From: Ahrensia sp.
GTDB lineage: Bacteria; Pseudomonadota; Alphaproteobacteria; Rhizobiales; Rhizobiaceae
Direction of reading: 5' to 3'
DNA: 64,000 nt
Assembly (NCBI GenBank): GCA_002706335.1
Contig: PAKZ01000006.1
Location: 124,001 to 188,000, forward strand
The translations under genes were made by a program, and so were the position numbers. Below the pieces are notes generated by a model, which searched no databases, was not told the origin of the DNA, and saw only the letters and a program-made list of their open reading frames with translations. Of this stretch, positions 9,009 to 18,199 are shown in pieces (the first letter of the stretch is position 1; each line of letters begins with the position of its first letter).

Positions 9009-9905
9009 CTACCCAAGGTACTGCTTGAACCAGTCGATCGTCCGGCTCCACGCCAGTTCCGCCGCAGCCTCGTCGTAGCGCGGGGTGGAATCGTTGTGGA
9101 AGCCGTGATTGGCGCCCTCGTAGATATAGGCCTCGTAGGTCGTGCCCGCCGCGTCCAGCGCGTCCTTGTAGTCCGGCCAGCCGGCGTTCACGCGCTCGTC
9201 CAGTTCGCCATAATGGAGCAGAACCGCGGCCTTGATCTTGCTCACGTCGGCCGGGTCAGGTTGCCGCCCATAGAAAGGCACCGCCGCGCCCAGTTCGGGA
9301 TAGGCGACCGCGGCAGCATTGGCGACGCCGCCGCCATAACAGAAACCTGTGATACCGACCTTTCCGGCAACGGCATCGTGGTCCATCAGGAACTCGACCG
9401 CGGCAAAGAAATCGTTCATCAGTTTCTCGCCGTCGACCTGGCGCTGCAATTCCCGTCCGGCCTCGTCATTGCCGGGATATCCGCCCATTGGCGTCAGTCC
9501 GTCGGGCGCCATGGCAATGAAGCCGGCTTTCGCCACCCGCCGGGCAACGTCCTGGATATAGGGATTGAGGCCGCGGTTTTCGTGAACCACGACGACGCCC
9601 GGCGCCATCTCCATCGTTGTCGGCCGCACGAAATAGGCCCGCATCTCGCCGTGGCCGTTGGGGGAGGGATAGGTGATCCACTCCGCCTTGATGTCCGGGT
9701 CGTTGAAGCTCACCTGTTCGGCGAGCGCGTAATCCGGGCTCATGAGGGAAAAGATCGCCGCCGCGGTCAGGCCGCCAATGGCGAACTTGCCGGCCCGGTC
9801 CAGAAATTCGCGCTTGGTGATGATGCCATGCGCGTAGAAATCATAGAGTTCAAGCAGTTCCGGGCTGAAATCTTTCGCGGTCAGTCTGCGGTCATGTTCG
9901 GTCAT
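9009..9905 (-). CDS. Dienelactone hydrolase family protein with N-terminal membrane/secretion segment
   Basis: The 298-residue alpha/beta hydrolase carries the dienelactone hydrolase triad: Cys189 in GFCYGGG, Asp236 in GELDERV and His267 in ANHGFH. The N-terminal ~65 residues include REFLDRAGKFAIGGLTAAA, a Tat-like hydrophobic stretch without the twin Arg, so the protein may be membrane-anchored or exported. This layout resembles YghX-type carboxymethylenebutenolidases. The physiological ester or lactone substrate is unknown. Confidence 0.85.
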   Translation of the reverse strand: MTEHDRRLTAKDFSPELLELYDFYAHGIITKREFLDRAGKFAIGGLTAAAIFSLMSPDYALAEQVSFNDPDIKAEWITYPSPNGHGEMRAYFVRPTTMEMAPGVVVVHENRGLNPYIQDVARRVAKAGFIAMAPDGLTPMGGYPGNDEAGRELQRQVDGEKLMNDFFAAVEFLMDHDAVAGKVGITGFCYGGGVANAAAVAYPELGAAVPFYGRQPDPADVSKIKAAVLLHYGELDERVNAGWPDYKDALDAAGTTYEAYIYEGANHGFHNDSTPRYDEAAAELAWSRTIDWFKQYLG

Positions 9906-10074
9906 GGGGGCTCCTCACATCGAAGGTCCCGATATTATCAGACTTATCGCTCTGGCCGCGTTGAACAGTTCGTGAAGGAAACGCCGCATGATTGGGCGCG
10001 CTGCGGGCGCAAGCTTGTAATCATTGCGCATTCGACATTTTATGTCTGTCCCGCAGCCAGCATGATCGCAACGC

Positions 10075-10803
10075 ATGGAACTTACGCTCGAATCTGCTTT
10101 TTCCACCGGCGGCCTCGTCGGTCATGCATCTTACCTTTTGCTCGTTCTGTCGATGATGATGCGGGGGATGACGCTGCTGCGGATTCTCGTCATCCTCTCG
10201 GCCTTCATGTCGATTCTCTATGACACCGTCTGGCTCAAGGATCCGGTCGGCGTTTTTTGGGAAAGCATGCTCGTGCTGGTCAATATCGTGCAACTCGCGA
10301 TCACCTGGCAGCAAAACCGGTCGGCGCGGTTCAGCGACGAGGAAAAGGTCTTCATGGAAGGGCACCTGCCGGATTTGTCCATGAGCCAGCGCCGCAAGCT
10401 GCTCAATCAGGGTATCTGGATAACCGGCGAGGAGGAGACCGATCTGACGACGGAAGGCAAGCCCGTCGACCATCTCGTCTATCTCGCTACCGGGCAGGCG
10501 CTGGTCTATTCAGGGAAGCATCCGGTCGCGGTCTGCGATCCGGGATCGTTCATCGGCGAAATGACGGTGATGAATGGCGAGCCGGCGAACGGCACCGTAA
10601 GGTTGAAGACCACGAGCCGCTACTGGGCCATCGAGGCCGGCAGGCTTCGCGAGCTTCTCAAGAAAGAGCCGGAGATCAAGAATGCGCTGGAAGGCGGGTT
10701 CTCGCGCAACATGCGCGACAAGCTCGTCCGTTCCAACAAGTTCATTCTGGATTCCGGCGGTGTCCGCAAGCCGTCACCGCCGAACAAGCCGTCCGCAGCC
10801 TGA
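10075..10803 (+). CDS. Membrane protein with cyclic-nucleotide-binding-like domain (Popeye-like architecture)
   Basis: In this 242-residue protein, residues ~15-75 form two to three hydrophobic helices. Residues ~85-220 form a cNMP-binding-like domain with the phosphate-binding-cassette pattern PGSFIGEM-x-VMNGEPANGTV. This TM-plus-CNB order and size resembles Popeye-domain proteins rather than Crp/Fnr regulators, since there is no C-terminal HTH. The Arg that holds the cyclic phosphate in classical domains (P-R-A/S-A-T) is replaced here by P-A-N-G-T, so canonical cAMP binding is doubtful. It stands alone between a divergent hydrolase and an MFS gene. Confidence 0.72.
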   Translation: MELTLESAFSTGGLVGHASYLLLVLSMMMRGMTLLRILVILSAFMSILYDTVWLKDPVGVFWESMLVLVNIVQLAITWQQNRSARFSDEEKVFMEGHLPDLSMSQRRKLLNQGIWITGEEETDLTTEGKPVDHLVYLATGQALVYSGKHPVAVCDPGSFIGEMTVMNGEPANGTVRLKTTSRYWAIEAGRLRELLKKEPEIKNALEGGFSRNMRDKLVRSNKFILDSGGVRKPSPPNKPSAA

Positions 10804-10876
10804 ATCCCGTCGGCTTTCTGGTTCATCCGCTTCTCGCATGGTAACCTGACCGTGTTGAATGGTCCGGGAGGGAAAC

Positions 10877-12091
10877 ATGCCGAACACAGGTGACTTGCCT
10901 GCCTATCGCTGGACCGTCCTCTTCGCGTCCGCACTGATTCTCGCCGTATCCATGGGCTCCATCGTCAACGGCATGTCGGCCTTCGTCATCCCGATGCAGG
11001 ACGCCTATGGCTGGGAGCGCGGCGATATCGCGCTCATAAACGTCGCCGGCATTGTCGGGCTTGCCGCGGGCGGCCTGATCATGGGCCCGCAGGCCGACCG
11101 GCGGGGAACCCGGCCGGTCGTCATGTTCGGCGCCTTCGCCATCGGAGCCTGCTATCTGGCGGCCTCGCTGGCGCATGCGCTCTGGCAGTTCTACGTGCTG
11201 ATGTTCCTCGCCGGCTTTTTCGGCGCCGCAGCGATCTTTCCGCCGATCATGGCGTCGGTCGGCAACTGGTTTCCTGTCGGGGCGGGACTTGCCATCGGCA
11301 TTGCGTCCGGCGGACAGGCGCTCGGGCAGGGCGGCGTGCCTTTCGCCTCGTCCTTCCTGATCAAGAGTTTCGGCATCAGCGGCGCTCTCGGCATAACCGG
11401 CGCGATCATGCTCGCCGTGCTCGTGCCGTTGTCGCTGCTGCTGCGCCAGGCACCGGCGATATCGGGCAGAAGCGCATCGGCCCGGGCTGTGGAGGAGAAA
11501 ACCTATCCGCCCGCCCGTCTGGTAATCCCGATGATGAGCGCTGCGATCCTGCTCTGCTGCACCTGTATGTCGGTCCCGCTGATGCATCTGGTTCCGCTCA
11601 TCCAGGACCGCGGTTTCGCGCTGGACGAGGCGAGCAGCGTCATCTTCCTGATGCTGATGGTGGCGATCGCCGGCCGTGTCGCCTTCGGAAAACTGGCCGA
11701 CATTATCGGCGCGCTCCCGGCCTATATGACCGCGACGGCCTGGATGGGACTGCTCGTCTACGGGTTTATCTGGATGGACAGCCTGTCTGGCTTCTATCTC
11801 TACGCGGTCATCTACGGCTTCGGTTATGCCGGCGTGATGACGGGCGTTCTGGTGTCGATCGCCTCGCTCACCCACCCGTCCCGACGGGCGTCGGCCATGG
11901 CCATCGTCAACCTGTTCGGCTGGGTCGGTCACGCCAATGGCGGCTATCTCGGCGGCTTCCTGTTCGATATGACCGGCGACTACTCGATGGCCTATGCGAT
12001 CGCCGCCTATGCCGCAGCCGTCAATCTCGTGATCGTCGGCACGCTCTACATGAAGACACGCGGGCCGAGACTGAGGGCGGTCAGCGCCTGA
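10877..12091 (+). CDS. MFS transporter
   Basis: The 404-residue protein has 12 predicted membrane spans. The first cytoplasmic loop carries GPQADRRGTRPVV (MFS motif A, G-x-x-x-D-R-x-G), repeated more weakly in the second half as GKLADIIGALP. It resembles the oxalate/formate and monocarboxylate-type MFS group. The substrate is unknown. The ATG at 10877 follows GGGAGGG; an in-frame ATG six codons earlier lacks a site. Its 3' end overlaps the convergent GFA-like gene by 11 bp. Confidence 0.88.
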   Translation: MPNTGDLPAYRWTVLFASALILAVSMGSIVNGMSAFVIPMQDAYGWERGDIALINVAGIVGLAAGGLIMGPQADRRGTRPVVMFGAFAIGACYLAASLAHALWQFYVLMFLAGFFGAAAIFPPIMASVGNWFPVGAGLAIGIASGGQALGQGGVPFASSFLIKSFGISGALGITGAIMLAVLVPLSLLLRQAPAISGRSASARAVEEKTYPPARLVIPMMSAAILLCCTCMSVPLMHLVPLIQDRGFALDEASSVIFLMLMVAIAGRVAFGKLADIIGALPAYMTATAWMGLLVYGFIWMDSLSGFYLYAVIYGFGYAGVMTGVLVSIASLTHPSRRASAMAIVNLFGWVGHANGGYLGGFLFDMTGDYSMAYAIAAYAAAVNLVIVGTLYMKTRGPRLRAVSA

Positions 12092-12581
12092 GGCGGCGGG
12101 CCAGCATCGGCGCCATCGACCAGGCGATCCGTGCGATCAGGCCGGCCGGAAAACGCCGATAGGACGGTATGCCGTCATCCGGCGTATTTTCGATGAAACG
12201 CGTCTGAATGCGCGCCTCCGGCGAAGGCGGCTGGCCATCGACGCGATCGCGGAATACCGATTTCCAGTGCGGTCCGCGATCGAAATGGATCATCATTGCC
12301 GCGTTGCAGCAGGTCGCATAGGCGCGGTTCGTGATCGATTTTTCTTGAAGCTTGAAGCTGTCGAGCAGGTGTTCGCCCTTTACGCAGGCTATCCTGTCAT
12401 TCGGCCAGAGGCCAACCGCGGTTCCGCCGTGCTCGTCGAGCACCGGCGCGGCGCCCGGCAGCGCTTCCAGGCGGTGTCCGGCCTTCTGGCAGTCATCGCA
12501 GCAGCAGATCACTGTTGCGATCGGATCTCCGGTCGTCTCGAAGACAACCTCGCCGCATGTACAGGAGAAGGTGCCGCCCAT
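12081..12581 (-). CDS. GFA/CENP-V-like zinc-binding protein
   Basis: The 166-residue protein starts with the GFA pattern: C-T-C (residues 7-9) and a later C-C-C-D-D-C (residues ~26-31), plus a third cluster CCNAAM. In the GFA/CENP-V fold these cysteines bind structural and catalytic Zn. Family members were first linked to formaldehyde-glutathione adducts, but most have no proven activity. The C-terminus IARIAWSMAPMLARRLRR is basic and hydrophobic. It sits 7 bp downstream of the ASPIC/UnbV gene on the same strand and may share its transcript. Confidence 0.8.
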   Translation of the reverse strand: MGGTFSCTCGEVVFETTGDPIATVICCCDDCQKAGHRLEALPGAAPVLDEHGGTAVGLWPNDRIACVKGEHLLDSFKLQEKSITNRAYATCCNAAMMIHFDRGPHWKSVFRDRVDGQPPSPEARIQTRFIENTPDDGIPSYRRFPAGLIARIAWSMAPMLARRLRR

Positions 12582-12588
12582 TACGCAG

Positions 12589-14268
12589 TCATTCCGGCGG
12601 GTACCAATACTGCGCCGTCGTCGCGCCGCGTTCGATCACCACGAAATTGTTGGCGAAGACCCGGAAGGGCGCGGACCATTCGCCGTCCGGCCACTGGATC
12701 CGGACCTCGGCGCGCTCGGCGGTTCCGGTGCCGACATGGATGAAGCCGGCCGAGCCCGAGGCATGGCCGCCGCCGACATGCACCTTGCGGGTGCGCGTCT
12801 CGTTGCCGGACTTCACGGTCACCGTTGCGCCGATCGCGTCGCGGTTGACGCCGTCCTGGCGCAGTTCGATCTCCAGCCAGTTGCCCATCGGCCGAGTCCC
12901 GCCCGCTGCCGTACGCCCGCCGGCATTGCGGAAGAGGCTGACGGGTGCCTCGCGGTTGACGACGGCGAGGTCGAGCATGCCGTCCATGTTGAAATCGGCG
13001 ATCGCCGCGCCGCGCCCGCGCCGGGGCAGGGCGATGCCGGCCTTGTCGCCCGCTTCGAGGAACCCGCCGCCGGCTTTCCCGAGCAGCAGATTGTCCGGGT
13101 CATAGGCCGCGAAATCCTGCATCTGCTGGACATTGCCCTTGGCGATGAACAGGTCGAGCCTTCCGTCATTGTTGAAGTCCTGGAACTCCGCATGCCAGCC
13201 GGTCGAGGGTTTCAGGTCGTCGCCGGTATAGGGCCGGTGGGCGGTGGCGTTCTCGTCGAAGGCGATGTCGCGATAGACGGGCCGGTCCGGCTCGGCCTCG
13301 CTGTCGAGCGTCTGCAGCTTGGTGTCGCCCATCGAGGTGAGCGCATATTCGGGATAGCCGTCGGCGTTCAGGTCGGCCTCGGCGATGCCCATGCCCCAGA
13401 TCTGCATGCGCCGCCAGCCGTCGGAGCGGCGGTAGGGGCGGGGCGGCCGGTCTGGAGACACACGCCAAAGCTGTTCCTGCCCCTCTCGATAGTATTGCCG
13501 GTCATTGGTGACGCGCAGCGCCGGCTCCCCGGAACGGTTCCAGTCGGTAAACAGCATGGAGAGCGCGCAATAGCCGGGCGTCAGCATGCTCGGTTCGGAA
13601 TAGTCCGGCCGTTCGCCGCCGCCAATCGGGCGAATGAGTTCGTTGTCGTGGCATGTGCCCCAGGGCGAGCCCGGCGCGGAGCGATCGACATAATTGCCGA
13701 AGGCGAGCGTCGGGAAGGGCAGATGCGGTTCGAAGGTCGCCGCAAAGGCCGTCGTCCAGGCACGGCCGCCATTGAAGGCGAAGGCGCGGTTGGCTTCGGT
13801 GAAGCTGCAATCCGGCCCGCCCTTCAGGATGATGTTCTCGCCGACGCGCAGCACGACGAGGTCGCGGTGGCCGTCATTGTCGATATCGAGCGGATAGAGG
13901 CCGGTCACCTTGTCGCGCGTATCGTCCGGCAGGGCGTCGGCCTTTTCCTCGAAGCGCAACTCGCCGCCGATGGCACTGCGGTTGACATAGAGGCTCGCTT
14001 TCGACGTCCCCCCGGCGACCGCGAGATCGGGCAGGCGGTCGCCATTGCAGTCGAACGCGGCAGCCCCGCCGCCGACGAAATACTCCCACGGGCCGGTATA
14101 TTGGTGGTCGATGCCGGCAGCGAGCGCCTCCTCGACCATGACCGGCACGTCCATCGGCAGATCGGCTGCCGTCTCCGACGCGTCGCCGGAGCCGGAATTG
14201 TCCTGCGCGGCGAGCGGCGAGACCCCGGTCAGGCCTGCTAGAAGGATGAGAAAAGCGAGCTTTTTCAT
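12589..14268 (-). CDS. CRTAC1-like secreted protein with FG-GAP/VCBS repeats and ASPIC/UnbV domain
   Basis: The 559-residue protein has a signal peptide (MKKLAFLILLAGLTGVSPLAA). A beta-propeller follows, with repeated D-x-N-x-D-G-x-x-D-L Ca-binding loops (DCNGDRLPDLAV, DIDNDGHRDLVV, DLNADGYPEYAL, DFNNDGRLDLFI, DFNMDGMLDLAV). A C-terminal ASPIC/UnbV domain (about residues 450-550) contains GNWLEIEL-x-Q-x-G-x-NRDAIGA and RIQWPDG. Such proteins are extracellular or periplasmic and of unknown activity. The start overlaps the stop of the upstream di-haem protein by 4 bp, so the two are translationally coupled and probably act together in the periplasm. Confidence 0.88.
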   Translation of the reverse strand: MKKLAFLILLAGLTGVSPLAAQDNSGSGDASETAADLPMDVPVMVEEALAAGIDHQYTGPWEYFVGGGAAAFDCNGDRLPDLAVAGGTSKASLYVNRSAIGGELRFEEKADALPDDTRDKVTGLYPLDIDNDGHRDLVVLRVGENIILKGGPDCSFTEANRAFAFNGGRAWTTAFAATFEPHLPFPTLAFGNYVDRSAPGSPWGTCHDNELIRPIGGGERPDYSEPSMLTPGYCALSMLFTDWNRSGEPALRVTNDRQYYREGQEQLWRVSPDRPPRPYRRSDGWRRMQIWGMGIAEADLNADGYPEYALTSMGDTKLQTLDSEAEPDRPVYRDIAFDENATAHRPYTGDDLKPSTGWHAEFQDFNNDGRLDLFIAKGNVQQMQDFAAYDPDNLLLGKAGGGFLEAGDKAGIALPRRGRGAAIADFNMDGMLDLAVVNREAPVSLFRNAGGRTAAGGTRPMGNWLEIELRQDGVNRDAIGATVTVKSGNETRTRKVHVGGGHASGSAGFIHVGTGTAERAEVRIQWPDGEWSAPFRVFANNFVVIERGATTAQYWYPPE

Positions 14269-15695
14269 CGCGGTATCACCAATGTCTTGAGCCAGGCGAT
14301 GAGGGCGCTGCGGTCCGTGTCGGAAAGGTCGATATAGGCGTCGCGCGAAGCGCGGGCTTCGCCGCCATGGGCGCGGATGACGCCGTCGAGCGTCGTGAAA
14401 TCGCCGCGATGCCCGTAGGGCGCGGTCGAGCCGATGCCCCACAATTCAGACGTCTGGAACTCGTTGCGCTCGACGAAGCGCTGGCCGAGCAGTTCATTGC
14501 CCAGCGCGGCGACCTGCCGGTCTGTAATCACATGACGTTTCAGGTCGCCGAAGGTCGGGATCAGATACTCGCCCTTGTCGTTTGTCTCCAGATCCTTCGC
14601 CCAGTCCATCAGCGACAAATCGTAGATCGCGCCATCGATCTCGGCGTCGCGCAATGTGCCGGCTGCGTCAAAGGGGCCCGGATCGGTGAAATCGAGGCTT
14701 TTGAGGGGCAGGGCGCGCACGTGGCACTCATTACAGCCGATCGTATCGAACATCGCGCCGCCCTTGGCTGCCGCCTCGCGCCATCGCTCGTTGTCGGGCA
14801 CCATCACGATCGGCGGCGGCAGGGTCGCCTGCCAGGCTGTCAGCGCCGAGATATCGCCTTCGGTCAGTTCATTGTCATGGCCGTCCTCGTCGAAATCGGC
14901 CTCGCCGGTCCAGCGCGTACCGAACCGCTCGTCGGCCTGCATGCCGTGATGCTGGTTCATCGCATTGACGCCGAACTGGCGCAGCGAGGTCATAACGCCC
15001 TTTTGCGAAAAGGGCCGGATGACGAGATCGGTGTCGACGCCCTCGATTTTCGCGATATCGAGAATGCCGTCCGGTTCGGCGGTGATCCTGCCGAAGGAAA
15101 TTCCCTTGGTGACGAGGTTCGCCGTCACCGGCTCGCCGGTCTCGCGCGCCGTGTGCAGCGTTTCCTTGCGGATCCGGTGCAGATCGGCCGTCATCTCGCG
15201 CGCCAGCAATTCGACAAGGCCTGCGCCCATCAGATGGTTGGTGTTGCGTTCATTGGAGAATTGCGGATCGACCGTGTCGAAATCGGCGTTCACGAAGCCT
15301 TCATTGACGAAAACATTGACGGTGAAGTCTCCAGCACCGCCGATGACCGGGTGGCTGTGGCAGCTCGAACAGGAATTGGCGTCCATGCCTGCGATGCGCT
15401 GGAATTCGAGATCCGGCGGGCGTTTGCGCTTGGTCGGGATGATCGCCTGCGTCGCCACCTTGCGCCCGGCGCCGTCGAGTTCGGTGAATTTCGCGCCGAA
15501 CAGCGTCTCGCCCTTGTCGCGCAACGCATCCAGCGTCTCGCGGTCGAGCCGTCCCTTCAGCGTCGACTGATCGACATGCCCGCTGATCGCGCGCTCCGCC
15601 CAGGGCTCGTTCATCTCGTCGGCCATCGCCGGTGTCAGCGCCGAAAAGGCGAGGGCGGTTAGCAAGGCGTGGATCGGTTTCATCGTCTGCCTCAT
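14265..15695 (-). CDS. Di-haem oxidoreductase, putative peroxidase (DHOR family)
   Basis: This is a 476-residue periplasmic protein with a signal peptide ending near AMADE. It has two c-type haem sites: C109-S-S-C112-H113 and C321-N-E-C324-H325. The length and the N-terminal KGETLFGAKFTELDG region match the DHOR family (DUF1111-like) rather than the shorter MauG/CcpA peroxidases. The ATG at 15695 follows GAGGAAACAACC; an ATG four codons later is possible. The gene follows the ROK regulator by 10 bp and overlaps the ASPIC/UnbV gene, suggesting a ROK-DHOR-ASPIC transcript. Confidence 0.88.
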   Translation of the reverse strand: MRQTMKPIHALLTALAFSALTPAMADEMNEPWAERAISGHVDQSTLKGRLDRETLDALRDKGETLFGAKFTELDGAGRKVATQAIIPTKRKRPPDLEFQRIAGMDANSCSSCHSHPVIGGAGDFTVNVFVNEGFVNADFDTVDPQFSNERNTNHLMGAGLVELLAREMTADLHRIRKETLHTARETGEPVTANLVTKGISFGRITAEPDGILDIAKIEGVDTDLVIRPFSQKGVMTSLRQFGVNAMNQHHGMQADERFGTRWTGEADFDEDGHDNELTEGDISALTAWQATLPPPIVMVPDNERWREAAAKGGAMFDTIGCNECHVRALPLKSLDFTDPGPFDAAGTLRDAEIDGAIYDLSLMDWAKDLETNDKGEYLIPTFGDLKRHVITDRQVAALGNELLGQRFVERNEFQTSELWGIGSTAPYGHRGDFTTLDGVIRAHGGEARASRDAYIDLSDTDRSALIAWLKTLVIPR

Positions 15696-15705
15696 GGTTG
15701 TTTCC

Positions 15706-16929
15706 TCACGCTCTTGCCTGCTCGCCGAGCCGTTCCGCCTGAATGGCGTCGATCTCGGAGAGCGCATCGATGCGGCAGCCTTCGAGAACCAGCGGTAGAT
15801 CGTCGGGAAACAGGTCGATGGGGATGTCCTTGGCGGCATTGGCATTGGAATTCTCCAGTATCTCGCGCAGCGCCGGCTCCATGAATTCGAAGGCGGCGAC
15901 GCCGTGTCCGACAAAGGCGATGCGGAACGGGTCGACGAGGGCATAAATGCCGGCCAGACCCGAACCGAGCGCCCGGCCGGCGGCGGCAAGCGCATCGAGC
16001 GCCCTTGTATTTTGTCCGCGTGCGGCCTCGGCGATCTCGGCGATTTCCGCGGCGGTCACATGGCTGGCCGGGGCCGTATTCTCCGGATCGCCGCGATAGC
16101 GGCGCACAATAGCATAGTCGCCGGCATTCGCCTCGATACAGCCGCGCGCGCCGCAACGGCAAAGCGCACCGCCCGGACGGTGCAGCATGTGTCCGAACTC
16201 GGTGCCGGAGGATTGCGTGCCGTTGATGATGTTTCCTCGCAGGAACAGCCCCATGCCGACGCCATGCGCCAGCAGGATCGCGGCGAAATTCTCGCGGTAT
16301 AGCTCCGGATCGCGCCAGTTCAGCGCCCGGGCGATCAGGTCGCAGTCGTTGGTGAGGCGGGCCGGCGCGCCGAATTCGTCCTCCAGCCAGCGCGCGACCG
16401 GGATGTCAGTCAGCGGCGTCATGGGCGAGCGGAGCAATTTCTGGCCGGCTATATCGGTTGTGCCCTGGATGCCGACAGAAATGCGTGCCAACTGGTCGCC
16501 GGGGAGGCCGGAGGCCTGCCAGGTCTGGCGGATTTCCGCGATCAGCGTCGCGCGGAATTCGTCCATGGCGATCGTGGCCATGTCGATATGGAAATCCTGG
16601 TGGGCGACAATCGCGCCGGCATAGTCGACGATGGAGATGTTGATCGCGCCGATCTTGAGAATGATCAGCACCGCGTGACGGAATCCGGGATTGACCGACA
16701 GATGTATGCTGGGCCGACCGCGCCCGGTATTGGGCGCAGCGTCATTACCGCGCGCCGTCAGGACGCCTTCCGTGATCAGGTCGTTGGAGATCGTCGACAC
16801 GGTCGCCGGGCTCAGCGCGACCGCCTGGGCGATTTCACTACGACTAATTGCGCCCTTGCGGCGGACCATCTGTATGATACGCAATCGATTGAGCCGGCGC
16901 ATATCGTCCGAACGGAGAACCGTGGTCAT
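15706..16929 (-). CDS. ROK-family transcriptional regulator (xylose-type operon repressor)
   Basis: The 407-residue protein has an N-terminal winged HTH (about residues 15-65, SRSEIAQAVALSPATVSTISNDLI). The sugar-kinase-like ROK fold follows, with the zinc motif GHM...C-R-C-G-A-R-G-C-I-E (CxCGxxGCxE). The start at 16929 is preceded by GAGAGGAGG, and residues encoded further upstream are not regulator-like. It is divergent from xylF. ROK regulators in this position (XylR-like) usually repress the adjacent sugar operon and are released by the sugar. The short palindrome at 16979 is a candidate operator. Confidence 0.88.
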   Translation of the reverse strand: MTTVLRSDDMRRLNRLRIIQMVRRKGAISRSEIAQAVALSPATVSTISNDLITEGVLTARGNDAAPNTGRGRPSIHLSVNPGFRHAVLIILKIGAINISIVDYAGAIVAHQDFHIDMATIAMDEFRATLIAEIRQTWQASGLPGDQLARISVGIQGTTDIAGQKLLRSPMTPLTDIPVARWLEDEFGAPARLTNDCDLIARALNWRDPELYRENFAAILLAHGVGMGLFLRGNIINGTQSSGTEFGHMLHRPGGALCRCGARGCIEANAGDYAIVRRYRGDPENTAPASHVTAAEIAEIAEAARGQNTRALDALAAAGRALGSGLAGIYALVDPFRIAFVGHGVAAFEFMEPALREILENSNANAAKDIPIDLFPDDLPLVLEGCRIDALSEIDAIQAERLGEQARA

Positions 16930-16978
16930 GGTCCAGGTCGCCTCCTCTCGTCCCGGGTGCAGTGCAAAAGAAAAATTG

Positions 16979-16989
16979 TTGCATTGCAA
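16979..16989. promoter_or_regulatory. Perfect short palindrome, candidate ROK operator
   Basis: TTGCA-T-TGCAA is a perfect inverted repeat in the 203-bp divergent spacer between the ROK regulator and xylF, 50 bp from the regulator start. The spacer is clearly AT-rich and contains a TTGACA box at 17014-17019 facing xylF. Operator function is inferred from position only. Confidence 0.4.
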
Positions 16990-17132
16990 TAGTTTAATCG
17001 ATTTCCTTTCATGTTGACATGCAAGCTCTTTTGAGTCACGATTTTTTTTGAGGCTTGAATTAAAGGCTTCATCAACGGGTCCGGATCGCTGATTCGACCC
17101 TCTAATGCATTTCGATGCACCGGGAGGTTTAT

Positions 17133-18167
17133 ATGAAGAAGTTTACGAGCGCGCTCCTTGCGGGCGCAGTTCTGTCCGTTGCCATGGTCGGTTCGTCCTG
17201 GGCGGATGGAAAGACCATCGGCGTGTCCTGGTCGAACTTCCAGGAAGAGCGCTGGAAGACCGACGAGGCGGCCATGAAGGGCGCCATCGAGGCGAATGGC
17301 GATACCTACATCTCGACCGACGCGCAGTCGTCTTCCGCCAAGCAGCTTTCCGACGTGGAAAGCCTGATGGCGCAGGGCGTCGACGCGCTGATCGTGCTCG
17401 CCCAGGATACCCAGGCGATCATTCCGGCCGTTCAGGCCGCCGCCGACGAGGGCATCCCGGTCATCGCCTATGACCGCCTGATCGAAGACAGCCGCGCCTT
17501 CTACCTGACCTTCGACAACGTCGAGGTTGGCCGCATGCAGGCTCGCGCCGTTCTCGCGGCCGCGCCGAAGGGCAACTACGTCATGATCAAGGGTTCGCCC
17601 ACCGATCCGAACGCAGACTTCCTGCGCGGCGGTCAGCAGGAAGTCCTGCAGAGCGCCATCGACGCCGGCGACATCACCATTGTCGGCGAGGCCTATACCG
17701 ATGGCTGGCTTCCGGCCAACGCGCAGCGCAACATGGAGCAGATCCTGACGGCGCAGGACAACAAGGTCGACGCCGTCGTTGCTTCCAATGACGGCACCGC
17801 GGGTGGCGTTGTCGCTGCGCTGACCGCGCAGGGTCTGGAAGGCATCCCGGTTTCCGGTCAGGACGGCGACCACGCTGCTCTGAACCGCGTCGCCAAGGGT
17901 ACGCAGACCGTTTCGGTCTGGAAGGACGCGCGTGAACTCGGCAAGAATGCCGGCGATATCGCCGCCAAGCTTGCCGGCGGAACGGCCATGGCGGATATCG
18001 AAGGCGCTCAGGAATGGACGTCGCCGGCCGGCACGACCATGACTGCCAAGTTCCTGGCTCCGGTGCCGGTCACCGCGGACAATCTTGACGTCGTCGTCGA
18101 CGCCGGCTGGATTTCCAAGGAAGATCTCTGTCAGGGCGTGTCGAACGGCCCGTCCCCCTGTAACTGA
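17133..18167 (+). CDS. xylF: D-xylose-type ABC transporter substrate-binding protein
   Basis: The 344-residue protein begins with a signal peptide (MKKFTSALLAGAVLSVAMVGSSWA). A periplasmic-binding-protein type I fold follows: KTIGVSWSNFQEERW, then VDALIVLAQDTQ, PVIAYDRLIED and VASNDGTAGGVVAAL. These are characteristic of XylF. It captures sugar in the periplasm for XylHG. The ATG follows GGGAGGTTTAT. The next gene is 85 bp downstream, across a strong hairpin. Confidence 0.92.
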   Translation: MKKFTSALLAGAVLSVAMVGSSWADGKTIGVSWSNFQEERWKTDEAAMKGAIEANGDTYISTDAQSSSAKQLSDVESLMAQGVDALIVLAQDTQAIIPAVQAAADEGIPVIAYDRLIEDSRAFYLTFDNVEVGRMQARAVLAAAPKGNYVMIKGSPTDPNADFLRGGQQEVLQSAIDAGDITIVGEAYTDGWLPANAQRNMEQILTAQDNKVDAVVASNDGTAGGVVAALTAQGLEGIPVSGQDGDHAALNRVAKGTQTVSVWKDARELGKNAGDIAAKLAGGTAMADIEGAQEWTSPAGTTMTAKFLAPVPVTADNLDVVVDAGWISKEDLCQGVSNGPSPCN

Positions 18168-18199
18168 CATCTTCCGTCTATTACACAAAGCGTGATCGA

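Noticed and set aside
12352-14241. 629-codon plus-strand reading frame opposite the ASPIC/UnbV gene
   Set aside because: It has no recognisable domain, while the minus strand shows a signal peptide, Ca-binding repeats and an ASPIC domain.
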